DNA of 64,000 bases from JAOUGY01 sp963792365 (GCA_963792365.1 CAWBVW010000001.1:1-64000), one strand, 5' to 3'. Positions 1-8,518 are shown, counted from the first letter of the stretch. Numbers and translations are program-made. Notes: generated from the sequence alone by a model not told the origin.

Positions 1-1073
1 TAGAAGAGGTCGGTCTCGAGGAACACCTGACCATCGGTGATTGAGATCACGTTGGTGGGGATGTACGCCGAGATGTCGTTGGCCTTGGTCTCGATGACGG
101 GCAATCCGGTCATCGATCCGGCGCCGAGCTCGTCATTGAGCTTGGCACAGCGCTCGAGCAGGCGACTGTGGAGGTAGAACACGTCACCGGGGTACGCCTC
201 CCGGCCCGGGGGCCGGCGAAGCAACAGCGAGATCTCGCGATATGCAACGGCCTGTTTCGACAGGTCGTCGAACATCACCAAGGCGTGCTTGCCCTCGTAC
301 ATCCAATGCTGGCCGATGGCGGACCCCGAATACGGTGCGTACATCTGCAGCGCCGGCGCCGCTGAGGCGGCGGCGTTCACCACGACCGTGTAGTCCATCG
401 CACCGTGCTCCTCGAGCACGGTCACGACCTCGGCGACCGTGGAGGCCTTCTGGCCGATGGCCACGTAGATGCATTTGACCTCTTCTGGCGTTCCCTGATG
501 ACGCTTCTGGTTGATGATGGTGTCCACCAGAAGTGCGGTCTTTCCCGTCTGGCGGTCGCCGATGATGAGTTGCCGCTGGCCCCGGCCGATCGGCGTCATC
601 GCATCGATCGCCTTGATACCGGTTTGGAGCGGCTCATCGACGGGCTGGCGCTGCACCACCGAAGGAGCCTGCGTCTCCAGGAGTCGGCGTTCGGTGAACT
701 CGATCGGGCCTTTGCCGTCGATGGGGTTGCCGAGCGGGTCGATGACGCGACCAAGCAACCCGTCGCCGACCGGCACCGAGAGCACGTTCCCGGTCTGCTT
801 GACGGGGTCGCCCTGCTCGATGTGTGATGCTTCACCCATCAGCACGACGCCGAGGTCGTCTTCGTCCACGTTGAGTGTCACGCCCATGAGGCCGCCGGGA
901 AACTCCAGCAACTCGGAAGCCATGACGTTCGGGAGGCCTTCCACGCGAGCAACACCGTCGGCTATCGACGCCACGTATCCGACGGTCTCCTTGGTGACCT
1001 CGGGCGTCCAGCCGGCCAGATTGTTCTTGAGAGCCGCCGTGATCTCGTCGGCGGTGATGGTCAGATCAGCCAT
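1..1073 (-). CDS. atpA: ATP synthase F1 subunit alpha, N-terminal part (cut by window edge)
   Basis: Non-catalytic nucleotide-binding subunit of the F1 head of the F1Fo ATP synthase, on the cytoplasmic face of the membrane. The visible 357 residues cover the beta-barrel domain and most of the nucleotide-binding domain; the Walker A motif GDRQTGKT lies at residues 172-179. The start is the ATG at 1073, seven bases after the atpH stop. The C-terminal part, and presumably gamma, beta and epsilon genes, lie beyond the left edge. It is the last visible member of the atp operon read on the minus strand. Identification is near certain from the long conserved alpha-subunit sequence. Confidence 0.97.
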   Translation of the reverse strand, partial: MADLTITADEITAALKNNLAGWTPEVTKETVGYVASIADGVARVEGLPNVMASELLEFPGGLMGVTLNVDEDDLGVVLMGEASHIEQGDPVKQTGNVLSVPVGDGLLGRVIDPLGNPIDGKGPIEFTERRLLETQAPSVVQRQPVDEPLQTGIKAIDAMTPIGRGQRQLIIGDRQTGKTALLVDTIINQKRHQGTPEEVKCIYVAIGQKASTVAEVVTVLEEHGAMDYTVVVNAAASAAPALQMYAPYSGSAIGQHWMYEGKHALVMFDDLSKQAVAYREISLLLRRPPGREAYPGDVFYLHSRLLERCAKLNDELGAGSMTGLPVIETKANDISAYIPTNVISITDGQVFLETDLF

Positions 1074-1080
1074 GCGTCTC

Positions 1081-1611
1081 CTAATTCCTCATCGCCGTTC
1101 GAAGTGACTCGAGTCGATTGCGAACCGACCCGTCGATGACCGTGTCTCCGACCCGCGCAACGATTCCACCGAGCACGGTGGGATCCACGACGGTCCGAAC
1201 CTCGACCTCGCGCCCCATGGAGCGTGCCAGGGCGGCGGCCAGCCGCTGCACGGTGGCGTCATCGAGCGGAATCGCCGAGCGGATCTCTGCCACGTCTGCA
1301 CCGCCTGCTTTCGCCTTCTGACGAGCGAGCCTGTCGGAGATGCTCCCCAGTTCGGACACCCGACCCTGGGCCACCATCAGGTTGACGAAGCTCGTCGTGA
1401 GCCGCGATGCCTTGGCACCCACGAGATCGTTGACGATTCCCTGCTTCCGCTCGAGCGAGAGGGTCGGGTCTGTCAGGGCCTCACGAAGCTCCGTAGACGA
1501 CTCGATCGAGCGGGCGATGGCATAGAACTCGCGTTCGACGCGGGACATCTCGCCCTCGGCTTGCGCCAACTCGAAGATCGCCGCTGCATATCCGTCGACA
1601 CGGTCGGACAC
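1081..1611 (-). CDS. atpH: ATP synthase F1 subunit delta
   Basis: Delta subunit joins the top of the F1 hexamer to the peripheral b stalk. The protein has 176 residues, the usual length, and ends in the family's typical C-terminal pattern DPTVLGGIVARVGDTVIDGS followed by R-x-L-x-x-L-R. The start is a GTG at 1611 that directly abuts the atpF TAA stop, so translation is probably coupled. It sits between atpF and atpA in the standard order. Sequence similarity among delta subunits is low, so the call rests on the C-terminal motif plus gene order. Confidence 0.95.
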   Translation of the reverse strand: MSDRVDGYAAAIFELAQAEGEMSRVEREFYAIARSIESSTELREALTDPTLSLERKQGIVNDLVGAKASRLTTSFVNLMVAQGRVSELGSISDRLARQKAKAGGADVAEIRSAIPLDDATVQRLAAALARSMGREVEVRTVVDPTVLGGIVARVGDTVIDGSVRNRLESLRTAMRN

Positions 1612-2163
1612 TTACTTCTCCAACTCTGCGATGTATCGCTCCACCAAGCCGAGTTGAGCCTCACGATCCAGATTCTGGCCAACGACACGCTCGGCCAGAT
1701 CGATCGACAGGTTTGCCACCTCGCTCCGGGCCTCTGCGAGCGCACGCCCCTTCTCGGCGGAAGCGTCTTCGCGAGCCTTGGCCACGAGGGACTCTGCATC
1801 GGCCTGCGCTTTGGCGATGATGGTGTCTCGTTGCTGCTCGCCCTCGGCTCGAGCGGCGGCCACGGCTTCGGCCTCCTTGGCACGGAGGTCGGCCAGCTGC
1901 TTCTTGTAATCGTTGAGCAGGCTCTCGGCCTCTGCCTTCGCCGCCTCGGCCTCGTGGATCTGTCCGCCAATCGCCTTCTGTCGTTCCTCGAGGGTCCGGT
2001 TGAGGGCGGGGACCGCCCACTTCCAGACGAAGAAGAAGACGATGGCGAAGGCGATGATTCCAGCGATCAGCTCCGGGGTGGCGGGCAGCAGCAGATCGAG
2101 TCCACTGCTTTTCTCTGCTCCTTCCTCGGCGGCGAGGATCAACGTCTGCGCCAGTGCAAACAT
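1612..2163 (-). CDS. atpF: ATP synthase Fo subunit b
   Basis: Subunit b forms the peripheral stalk that holds F1 against rotation. The 183-residue protein has one N-terminal membrane segment at about residues 29-49, followed by a long charged heptad-rich helix with many Ala, Glu, Lys and Arg residues (the dimeric coiled coil) to the C-terminus. Start at ATG 2163, five bases after the atpE stop. Length and topology match the bacterial b-subunit family. It lies between atpE and atpH as expected. Confidence 0.95.
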   Translation of the reverse strand: MFALAQTLILAAEEGAEKSSGLDLLLPATPELIAGIIAFAIVFFFVWKWAVPALNRTLEERQKAIGGQIHEAEAAKAEAESLLNDYKKQLADLRAKEAEAVAAARAEGEQQRDTIIAKAQADAESLVAKAREDASAEKGRALAEARSEVANLSIDLAERVVGQNLDREAQLGLVERYIAELEK

Positions 2164-2168
2164 CCTGA

Positions 2169-2435
2169 TCAGCCGAGGAAGAAGAGGACGAAGCCGATGA
2201 GTGCGAGCGCCTCCGTGAAGGCGATACCCAGGAACATGGTGGTGCGCACCATGCCGGCTGCTTCGGGCTGACGGGCCATTGCCTGCACGGCGTTACCTGC
2301 CACCAGACCCACACCGATGCCTGGGCCGATGGCGGCGAGGCCATATCCGACCACATTCAGACTTCCGGTGATTCCGCCCGCTGCTTCCTGGGCGAGGATC
2401 TGGGCAGCAGCCAGTACTGCGAGGACTGCGTCCAT
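2169..2435 (-). CDS. atpE: ATP synthase Fo subunit c (proteolipid ring)
   Basis: Subunit c forms the rotating ring that carries ions through Fo. The 88-residue hairpin has two hydrophobic helices joined by the polar loop RQPE (residues 55-58). The essential carboxylate is Glu75 in the second helix (FTEALALIG). The first helix is rich in Gly in the usual GxGxG manner (residues 37-43) and lacks the Gln/Glu ligands typical of sodium-binding rings, so proton coupling is inferred. A clear AAGGAA ribosome-binding site precedes ATG 2435. Confidence 0.96.
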   Translation of the reverse strand: MDAVLAVLAAAQILAQEAAGGITGSLNVVGYGLAAIGPGIGVGLVAGNAVQAMARQPEAAGMVRTTMFLGIAFTEALALIGFVLFFLG

Positions 2436-2480
2436 TGCTCTCGGTTCCTTTCTGTTCCCTCGTGGGTTCTCTCGATGAAC

Positions 2481-3296
2481 TCAGTGTTCGGGGTGTACGG
2501 AGGACTGGATGTACACCGCGGACAACAATGTGAAGATGTAGGCCTGGATCACAGCCACAAGCATCTCGAAGACGAAGATGCCGAGGCCGAAGACGAACCA
2601 TGGGATCCCGGCCAGACCCTTGAATCCGATCTCACCGAAGTTGACGATGAGGTTGGAGGTGAAGACCCAACCGGTCACGAGGAGCAGGGAAAGCATCACA
2701 TGGCCGGCAACCATGTTTGCGAAGAGCCGGACTGCCAGCGAGAAGGGCCGTACCAGGAAGGTGGAGAAGAACTCGATGATCCCCACGAGCCACCTCATGC
2801 CGATGGGCACCGACTTGGGCCATACGATGTCGAGGAAGTAGCCGATCCCGTTCTTGGCAAACCCGACGATCACGAAGATGAGCCACGTCACGATCGCCAG
2901 AAACGCAGGGATGGCCATGCGGGAGGTGAGCGGGAAGTTGACGAGCGGCGTGATCTCGAAGAGGTTGCTCACCAGGATGAACATGAAGATCGAGAGCAGG
3001 TACGGGAAGTACTTGACGCCTTCAGGTCCGATGATCCCGACCGCAATGTCGTTGCGCACGAGACTCACGAGACTCTCGATCGCGGCCCCGAACTTGGTCG
3101 GCACCGGCTGCGGCTTGCGGAGTCCGAAGTAGAGGAGGGCGATGACGATGGCGGCGGCCAAGAACATCAGGATGACGGTCCGGTTCACCTGCCCGAAGAT
3201 CGGCTCGAAGATGAAGAGCTCGCCCACATCGGCCGGTGCGCACACCGGCTGGTTGACGAAGTCACAGTTCTCCGCGGCCAGTATCAGCTGGTCCAA
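2481..3296 (-). CDS. atpB: ATP synthase Fo subunit a
   Basis: Subunit a forms the stator ion channel against the c-ring. The 271-residue protein has five to six hydrophobic segments and the essential arginine at Arg190 in SLAVRLFANM, with the conserved Asn two positions later in the motif. The only start compatible with a good ribosome-binding site is a TTG at 3296, with AAGGGA six bases upstream; the gene then overlaps the end of the preceding membrane gene by 13 bases. A TTG start in this operon is somewhat unusual. Confidence 0.96.
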   Translation of the reverse strand: MDQLILAAENCDFVNQPVCAPADVGELFIFEPIFGQVNRTVILMFLAAAIVIALLYFGLRKPQPVPTKFGAAIESLVSLVRNDIAVGIIGPEGVKYFPYLLSIFMFILVSNLFEITPLVNFPLTSRMAIPAFLAIVTWLIFVIVGFAKNGIGYFLDIVWPKSVPIGMRWLVGIIEFFSTFLVRPFSLAVRLFANMVAGHVMLSLLLVTGWVFTSNLIVNFGEIGFKGLAGIPWFVFGLGIFVFEMLVAVIQAYIFTLLSAVYIQSSVHPEH

Positions 3297-3706
3297 TCCA
3301 GATCCCTTTCTCTCCCTCGTGCCACCGCAATCGACTCCAAGACGAGCAGCACCATATACGTGACGACTGTCGCGAGCCCAAACGCCAGGCGATCTATCTC
3401 GACGAACTGCACGATCAGCAGCATCGTCGCCATGATCAACCCAAGCCGCAGGAAGAAGCCGAACAGCGCGGCGGCATGATACATGGCGAGCGAGATGCGG
3501 ACCGCGAGGCTCAACATGGCTCCGGCGAGCATGAAGTTGGCCACCACGACGGCGGCACCGATTGCCGAGCCGATCAGCCCATCGACTCCCCTGGTGAGCC
3601 AGAACAAGAGAATCACGATCGGCGCCACATAAACGGCCCGCTGGACGGTGTGCTTGGCGATCACCGTCTCCACCGGCGTCGCACTCCCCTCGACACGCGT
3701 GGTCAT
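3284..3706 (-). CDS. AtpI-like small membrane protein upstream of atpB
   Basis: A 140-residue hydrophobic protein with about four membrane segments, placed directly before atpB. Proteins of this size and place are usually ATP synthase protein I (AtpI), which helps assemble the c-ring or supports ion supply; no family-specific motif is clear enough for a firm name. The ATG at 3706 lies four bases after the upstream stop and behind GGTGAG; a GTG at 3721 is an alternative start. It overlaps atpB by 13 bases, so the two are translationally linked. Confidence 0.75.
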   Translation of the reverse strand: MTTRVEGSATPVETVIAKHTVQRAVYVAPIVILLFWLTRGVDGLIGSAIGAAVVVANFMLAGAMLSLAVRISLAMYHAAALFGFFLRLGLIMATMLLIVQFVEIDRLAFGLATVVTYMVLLVLESIAVARGRERDLDWTS

Positions 3707-3710
3707 GTGC

Positions 3711-3947
3711 TCACCGGTCACGCGTCATCTCCTCGAGCTTCTTCGAGTAGTGCCAAACCCGCATGAAACCGGAGTAGGAGCCGACCACGATTCCCGTGAC
3801 CACCAGCCACGGGTCGGTCCCGAGCCATTTGTCTGCGAAGAATCCGAGGAGGGTGCCGGAGAGGATCGAGCCGAAGAACGAACCGCCTTCCATCCACCCA
3901 TCGTTGATGGCGGACGAGACCTGGCGGTGGACGTTGTCTGAACGCAT
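3711..3947 (-). CDS. AtpZ/AtpI-type small membrane protein, first gene of the atp operon
   Basis: A 78-residue protein with two predicted membrane helices separated by a short loop (FGSILSGTLLGFFADKWLG, then PWLVVTGIVVGSYSGFMR). This two-helix pattern with a GxxxG first helix and an acidic or basic loop matches the AtpZ / putative F1F0-ATPase subunit family, which accompanies atp operons. ATG 3947 is chosen because sequence further upstream loses any hydrophobic or conserved character, although no strong ribosome-binding site is seen. It begins the operon as seen here. Confidence 0.75.
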   Translation of the reverse strand: MRSDNVHRQVSSAINDGWMEGGSFFGSILSGTLLGFFADKWLGTDPWLVVTGIVVGSYSGFMRVWHYSKKLEEMTRDR

Positions 3948-4049
3948 ACGGGAACAGGCACCTGGGGAGGGTTGCAGACTTTCGTGAAGTCCGGAACGTG
4001 AGTCTACGGCCCGACCACTCCCCCACTCAAATCGCGCCCAGAAACCCCA

Positions 4050-4099
4050 CGAAATTGCGTACACCAGTGCCGCATGTGGCACTGGTGTACGCAATTTCG
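4050..4099. repeat. Upstream long palindrome flanking the DUF559 gene
   Basis: A perfect inverted repeat with 22-bp arms (4050-4071 and 4078-4099) around a 6-base loop GCATGT. The arm contains AAATTGCGTACACCAGTGCC. It lies about 30 bases before the GTG start of the DUF559 gene. A very similar palindrome sits at the other end of that gene at 5090-5135. It lacks the T-run of an ordinary terminator. Confidence 0.95.
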
Positions 4100-4128
4100 G
4101 ATCGGGGGGCTGTCAAGGGGTTGTCTCG

Positions 4129-5100
4129 GTGACCTTCGCGGGATACGTCGACGCCATGACAGACAACGCAGAAGGTCGACTCATGATTCGCGCGGGCGCC
4201 GGGCACGGCGTCTTCACGTTGCAGGAGTGGACAGAAGCTGGGCTCTCGCGCTCGACGCTGCATCGTCGGGTTGAGACCGGCCTGGTGCAACGACTCCTTC
4301 CCGGCGTCTATGCGACGGCGGCCGCTCCCGATACATACGAGCGCAAGGTGGTCGCCGCCGTCAATGCATGCCCAGACCTGGCAGCGGCTTCACACGTGAC
4401 TGCTGCATTCCTGTGGAACATGGTCCGATTCGGAGGCAGGACGCCCTATGACATAGAGGTCGTCACCCGCCGCTGGCGCCGGGTCCATCGATCGGTGACA
4501 GTCCACGAATCCACCGATCTCATCGAGGCCGACGTCACCATGCATCAGGGAGTCCCCATCACGACGCCCACGAGGACCATCGTCGACCTCGGAGCCAGCG
4601 CCAAGTCGCTGGTGGGTCCCGCCCTCGACCACGCGATCCGCCACGGCATGACCGACGTCCGGAGCTTGCTCGACATTGTGCAGCGGGTCGCTCGGAGAGG
4701 TCGGAGCGGAGTCGGGGTGTTGCGACCCCACCTTGCAGAACGTCTCACACTCTCCAAGGAGACCGAGAGCTATCTCGAGACCCTCTTTGCCCGCGGTCTC
4801 TCGCACCGTGCCCTTCCTCGCCCTCAGGCCCAGGTGCCGGTGTTCCGTCCTGACAGGACGTTCATATGCCGCCTCGATTTCGCCTACCCCAGCGCCAAGC
4901 TGGGGATTGCGCTCGACGGGTTCGAGTACCACTCCGACCAAGCCCGGTTCAGGATCGATCGCGCACAACAAAACGACCTCGAGCTGCTGGGATGGATGGT
5001 CCTCCGCTACACGTGGTGGGACGTCTCGGGCGGGATGGACAGGACCGCTTCCCAAGTCCGCGAGGCCCTCCGGCGCCGTTCCCGAACCAAAATTGCGTAG
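4129..5100 (+). CDS. AbiEi-type winged-helix protein with C-terminal DUF559/Vsr-like nuclease domain
   Basis: A 323-residue protein. The first ~80 residues resemble the AbiEi antitoxin-type winged helix (a short helix, then LSRSTLHRRVETG and LLPGVYA). The middle resembles the AbiEi C-terminal region. The last ~110 residues resemble DUF559, a very-short-patch-repair-like nuclease fold, with Glu in the SKETESYLETLF helix and candidate catalytic residues Asp250 (RLDFAY), Asp263 and His268 (DGFEYH). No partner toxin gene is adjacent. The start is probably the GTG at 4129 behind AAGGGG; ATG 4156 is an alternative. The gene is a single cistron between two long palindromes, and its stop codon TAG is inside the downstream palindrome. 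Function is unknown; nuclease activity is inferred from the fold only. Confidence 0.85.
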   Translation: MTFAGYVDAMTDNAEGRLMIRAGAGHGVFTLQEWTEAGLSRSTLHRRVETGLVQRLLPGVYATAAAPDTYERKVVAAVNACPDLAAASHVTAAFLWNMVRFGGRTPYDIEVVTRRWRRVHRSVTVHESTDLIEADVTMHQGVPITTPTRTIVDLGASAKSLVGPALDHAIRHGMTDVRSLLDIVQRVARRGRSGVGVLRPHLAERLTLSKETESYLETLFARGLSHRALPRPQAQVPVFRPDRTFICRLDFAYPSAKLGIALDGFEYHSDQARFRIDRAQQNDLELLGWMVLRYTWWDVSGGMDRTASQVREALRRRSRTKIA

Positions 5101-5135
5101 CTCAGTGCCGTATGCGGCACTGGCGTACGCAATTT
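5090..5135. repeat. Downstream palindrome overlapping the DUF559 stop codon
   Basis: An inverted repeat with 21-base arms (5090-5110 and 5115-5135), matching at 18 of 21 positions, around TATG. The right arm CGGCACTGGCGTACGCAATT is the same motif as the right arm of the palindrome at 4050-4099. The left arm encodes the last codons and TAG stop of the DUF559 gene, and its three changes relative to a perfect palindrome fall exactly around that stop. Confidence 0.93.
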
Positions 5136-5153
5136 CGAGTCCCAGGGTTCGGG

Positions 5154-6416
5154 TCAGACGTGGCCGGCGAAGTCGGCCGGATAGGGCGGGAACTGTGCGG
5201 CGAGTTCGGACACTCGTTTGGCGGCGACGGCCACGGTCTCGGGATCGTTGTGGTTCTTGAGCATGGCGGCGATGAGGCCGGCGACCTCGTGTGCCTCCGA
5301 CTCCATCAGACCTTGGGTGGTCATGGCGGGGGTTCCGATCCTGAGGCCACTGGTGTGCATCGGAGGACGCGGGTCGTTGGGGATCGCGTTGAAGTTGAGC
5401 GTGATCCCGTTCTCTTCGAGGAGCCTGGCGGCGACCCGCCCGGTGAGGTCTTCGTCCACCGACCGGAGATCGATGAGCATCAGATGGTTGTCGGTGCCGC
5501 CGGAAACGAGGCGAATCCCCTCCGCCTGCAGCGTCTCGGCCATCGCCCTGGCGTTGGCGAGGATCTGCCGGGCGTAGGCCTGGAATTCGGGGGTGGCGTT
5601 CTCCTTGAAACAGACGGCCTTGCCGGCGATCTGGCTCTCGATGGGCCCGCCCTGACCGCCCGGGAACACGGCTTTGTCGATGGTCTTGGAGTGTTCCTCG
5701 GTCGAGAGGATCAGCCCGCCTCTCGGCCCTCTGAGAGCCTTGTGTGTGGTGGCCGTGACGATGTCGGCATGCTCCACCGGATTGGGGAAGGCCTTTCCGG
5801 CGACCAATCCGATGAAGTGGGCCGCATCAACCATGAAGACGGCACCGATCTCGTCTGAGATCGAGCGGAACGCCTCGTAGTCGAGGTGCCGGGAATACGC
5901 CGAGTAGCCGGCGAGGACGATCTTCGGTCGGTGTTCGAGCGCCAACGCCCGCACCTGATCCATGTCGATCAACTCCGTGTCGGAATCGAGTCCGTACGAC
6001 ACGAAGTGATACTGCTGACCGGAGAAGTTGACCTTCGATCCGTGGGTGAGGTGCCCACCCTGGTCGAGGCGCATACCGAGCACGGTGTCGCCCGGATCGA
6101 GGACGGCCAGGTACACGCCCATGTTGGCCTGAGCGCCCGAGTGGGGCTGGACATTGGCGTGACCGGCTCCGAACAGCGCCTTGGCACGTTCGATCGCCAA
6201 GGACTCCATTTCATCCACGACGGCACAGCCCTCGTAGTAGCGCCGGCCGGGATATCCCTCCGCGTACTTGTTGGTGAACACCGATCCGGACGCCGCCATC
6301 ACCGCCGGCGAGGCGAAATTCTCCGAAGCGATGAGATGGATGTGGCTGTTCTGACGCTCGAGATCCCTGCGGATCAGCTCCGCAATCTCGGTGTCAACAG
6401 ACTCGATCGGGTCCAT
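5154..6416 (-). CDS. glyA: Serine hydroxymethyltransferase
   Basis: PLP enzyme that converts serine and tetrahydrofolate into glycine and methylene-tetrahydrofolate in the cytosol, the main one-carbon source. The PLP lysine is in VTATTHKALRGPRGG; SENFAS near the N-terminus and the YYEGC segment are typical of the family. Length with the ATG at 6416 is 420 residues, the normal size; ATG 6425 and GTG 6431 are in-frame alternatives. It reads toward the DUF559 gene and the atp operon, without any close co-transcribed gene. Confidence 0.96.
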   Translation of the reverse strand: MDPIESVDTEIAELIRRDLERQNSHIHLIASENFASPAVMAASGSVFTNKYAEGYPGRRYYEGCAVVDEMESLAIERAKALFGAGHANVQPHSGAQANMGVYLAVLDPGDTVLGMRLDQGGHLTHGSKVNFSGQQYHFVSYGLDSDTELIDMDQVRALALEHRPKIVLAGYSAYSRHLDYEAFRSISDEIGAVFMVDAAHFIGLVAGKAFPNPVEHADIVTATTHKALRGPRGGLILSTEEHSKTIDKAVFPGGQGGPIESQIAGKAVCFKENATPEFQAYARQILANARAMAETLQAEGIRLVSGGTDNHLMLIDLRSVDEDLTGRVAARLLEENGITLNFNAIPNDPRPPMHTSGLRIGTPAMTTQGLMESEAHEVAGLIAAMLKNHNDPETVAVAAKRVSELAAQFPPYPADFAGHV

Positions 6417-6469
6417 GGAGATCATGAACACGAGGGTAGCGGTCGTGGGAATCGGACACGTTCACACGA

Positions 6470-6501
6470 CGAGGGACCCCGAGCATGCCCGGGGTCCCTC
6501 G
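6470..6501 (-). terminator. Hairpin between the ABC ATPase gene and glyA
   Basis: Perfect 11-bp stem CGAGGGACCCC (6470-6480) and GGGGTCCCTCG (6491-6501) with a 10-base loop. It lies 20 bases past the stop of the ABC ATPase gene and before the glyA start, both on the minus strand. The T-run is weak on the minus strand, so termination is inferred from place and stem strength. Confidence 0.6.
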
Positions 6502-6520
6502 TTTGTCGATCGGTGGTGTG

Positions 6521-7732
6521 TCAGCGGATGGCGGTTCCGGTGTCCTTGTCGAAGAAGTGGAGACGACCGGTGTCGATGTAGAGCTTCGCGGCCTCGCCCG
6601 AGCGGGGCGAGTGGTCCGGATCCACCTGAGCGGTGAACTTGGTGATCGACGGCAACGAATCGACATCGGTGCCCTCGTCTTCCATCAGCTCGCGCAACTC
6701 AGGTGTGACCACCGGAGGCGAATCCTTCTCGAAGTGCACGTAGGCGGTCGAACCCAACATCTCGATCAACTCTGCCTGCACATCCACCACTCGGTCGGTG
6801 GTGTCGACATCCGAACTCACCGCAGGCAACACCTCGAACGCCTCCGGACGGATTCCGAGGACGATCTCCTTGCCCTTGTAGTTGGCGAGACTCGCGTGCG
6901 ACGCCAGATGACCCTTGTCGATGATCACCCGATGGCCGGCAAAGCGAGCGAAGACGTTGTCGCCCTCGCCCTCGATGGTCCCGTACACGAAGTTCATAGA
7001 CGGTGACCCGATGAACCCGGCGACGAACAGGTTGTCAGGCTCGTCGTAGAGCCGACGAGGCGAATCGATCTGCTGGAGGTTGGTGATCTCCTTGCCACTG
7101 ATCGCCCGTAACACTGCCACCCGATCCCCCATCGTCATCGCCTCGACCTGGTCATGGGTGACATACAAGGTGGTGGTTCCGAGGCGGGTGTGCAGCATGC
7201 CGAGCTCCGACCGCATCTGCACCCGCAGCTTGGCGTCGAGGTTCGACAGCGGCTCGTCCATCAAGAATGCCGCCGGCTCGCGGACGATGGCGCGGCCCAT
7301 CGCCACCCGCTGCCGCTGACCACCCGACAGAGCCTTGGGTTTGCGATCCAGGTAGTCGGTGATCTCCAGGACCTTCGCCGCCTCCTGGACCCGCCGATCG
7401 ATCTCATCCTTGGACATCTTCCGCAGCTTCAACCCGAACGCCATGTTGTCGAACACGCTCATGTGCGGGTACAACGCGTAGTTCTGGAACACCATCGCGA
7501 TGTCTCGATCCTTCGGCGACACGTCGTTCACCACGCGTTCGCCGATCATCAGCTTGCCCTCGGTCACCTCCTCGAGGCCGGCGACCATCCGCAACAGCGT
7601 CGACTTCCCACATCCCGACGGACCCACCAACACCACGAACTCGCCGTCACCGACTTCGATGTTGACGTCATAGATGGCGCGAGTCCCGCCGGGATAGATC
7701 TTGCCGATCGAATCGAACCTGATAGACGACAC
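6521..7732 (-). CDS. Carbohydrate ABC transporter ATP-binding protein (MalK/UgpC/MsmK type)
   Basis: Cytoplasmic ATPase that powers binding-protein-dependent import, commonly of sugars or glycerol-3-phosphate. Of 403 residues, the first ~230 are the ATPase: Walker A GPSGCGKST at 37-45, signature LSGGQRQRVAMGRA, Walker B FLMDEPLSNLDAKLR and the switch His in YVTHDQVEAM. The rest is the regulatory TOBE/OB region of the MalK group. The GTG at 7732 is chosen because it starts the conserved SSIRFDSIGKIYPGG and has GGAGGA five bases upstream. No permease or binding protein is nearby, so it may serve several transporters, as MsmK does. Confidence 0.93.
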   Translation of the reverse strand: MSSIRFDSIGKIYPGGTRAIYDVNIEVGDGEFVVLVGPSGCGKSTLLRMVAGLEEVTEGKLMIGERVVNDVSPKDRDIAMVFQNYALYPHMSVFDNMAFGLKLRKMSKDEIDRRVQEAAKVLEITDYLDRKPKALSGGQRQRVAMGRAIVREPAAFLMDEPLSNLDAKLRVQMRSELGMLHTRLGTTTLYVTHDQVEAMTMGDRVAVLRAISGKEITNLQQIDSPRRLYDEPDNLFVAGFIGSPSMNFVYGTIEGEGDNVFARFAGHRVIIDKGHLASHASLANYKGKEIVLGIRPEAFEVLPAVSSDVDTTDRVVDVQAELIEMLGSTAYVHFEKDSPPVVTPELRELMEDEGTDVDSLPSITKFTAQVDPDHSPRSGEAAKLYIDTGRLHFFDKDTGTAIR

Positions 7733-7813
7733 GACACTCCTCCAAAATCGACCAAAACCGATTCGGAACTTACCATGGGTCGCGGCAGGACGTTGAACGA
7801 TCTGGGAGAGATA

Positions 7814-8518
7814 GTGACCAGGACCATCGTGATCACCGGCGGGACCGGCGGCCTGGGGACTGCGCTGGTCCGTCGCCTCCTCCGACAGGACGTGCGGTTG
7901 GCGGTCACGTATCTCCTCCCCGAGGAAGCGACACGTTTCGAGCAAGAGTTCGGTGTCGACGAGGAGCGTGTGATGCTTCGGAGGGTGGATGCCACCAATG
8001 CCGAAGCGGTGAGCACGTTCATGAAGAACATCAACGAGAAGTGTGGCCCCATCAGCGGACTGGCTTGTCTAGTCGGCGGCTGGGCCGGAGGCCGCGACAT
8101 CGAAGACAGCGACGACGTGCGATTCGATCGCATGATCGATCTCAACCTCCGTAGCTCGTTCTACGCGGTGCGCGCGGCGCTGCCCCACATGAAGGAAGCT
8201 GCCTTCGGCCGGATAGTTCTCGTCGGAAGCCGGGCCGGCATCGAGAACCCGCCAGGTCAAGCGGCGTTCAACATGGCCAAGGCCGGGGTGATGGCCCTCG
8301 GACGCAGCGTGGCCGCCGAGGTCGAGCCCACAGGTGTGACGGCGGCCGTGCTGGTCCCATCGGTGATCGACACCCCCGCCACCCGGGCGACCCTGCCGTA
8401 CGCCGACTACGTGGACTGGCCCACGCCCGACGAGATCGCCTCGGTGGCGGACTTCCTCCTGTCCGAGGATGCCGGCGTCATGAACGGGGCGCTGGTACCT
8501 GTGTACGGGAAGACCTGA
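7814..8518 (+). CDS. SDR-family oxidoreductase-like protein lacking the catalytic Tyr
   Basis: A short-chain dehydrogenase/reductase of 234 residues with the Rossmann motif TGGTGGLG at 8-15 and an NAG-like segment replaced by LVGGWAG. The catalytic Ser is present (Ser139 in LVGSRAG) and the Lys is present (Lys156), but the Tyr of YxxxK is Phe152 (FNMAK). Ordinary SDR catalysis should therefore be impaired. GTG 7814 with GGGAGAG just upstream is the preferred start; ATG 7775 is in frame further up. It is divergent from the ABC ATPase gene, with about 80 bases between them that must hold both promoters. Confidence 0.88.
   Translation: MTRTIVITGGTGGLGTALVRRLLRQDVRLAVTYLLPEEATRFEQEFGVDEERVMLRRVDATNAEAVSTFMKNINEKCGPISGLACLVGGWAGGRDIEDSDDVRFDRMIDLNLRSSFYAVRAALPHMKEAAFGRIVLVGSRAGIENPPGQAAFNMAKAGVMALGRSVAAEVEPTGVTAAVLVPSVIDTPATRATLPYADYVDWPTPDEIASVADFLLSEDAGVMNGALVPVYGKT

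Noticed and set aside
2475..3479. 334-codon plus-strand frame opposite atpB
   Set aside because: Highly charged Asp/Glu/His-rich composition typical of the antisense of a hydrophobic gene; atpB on the minus strand explains the region.
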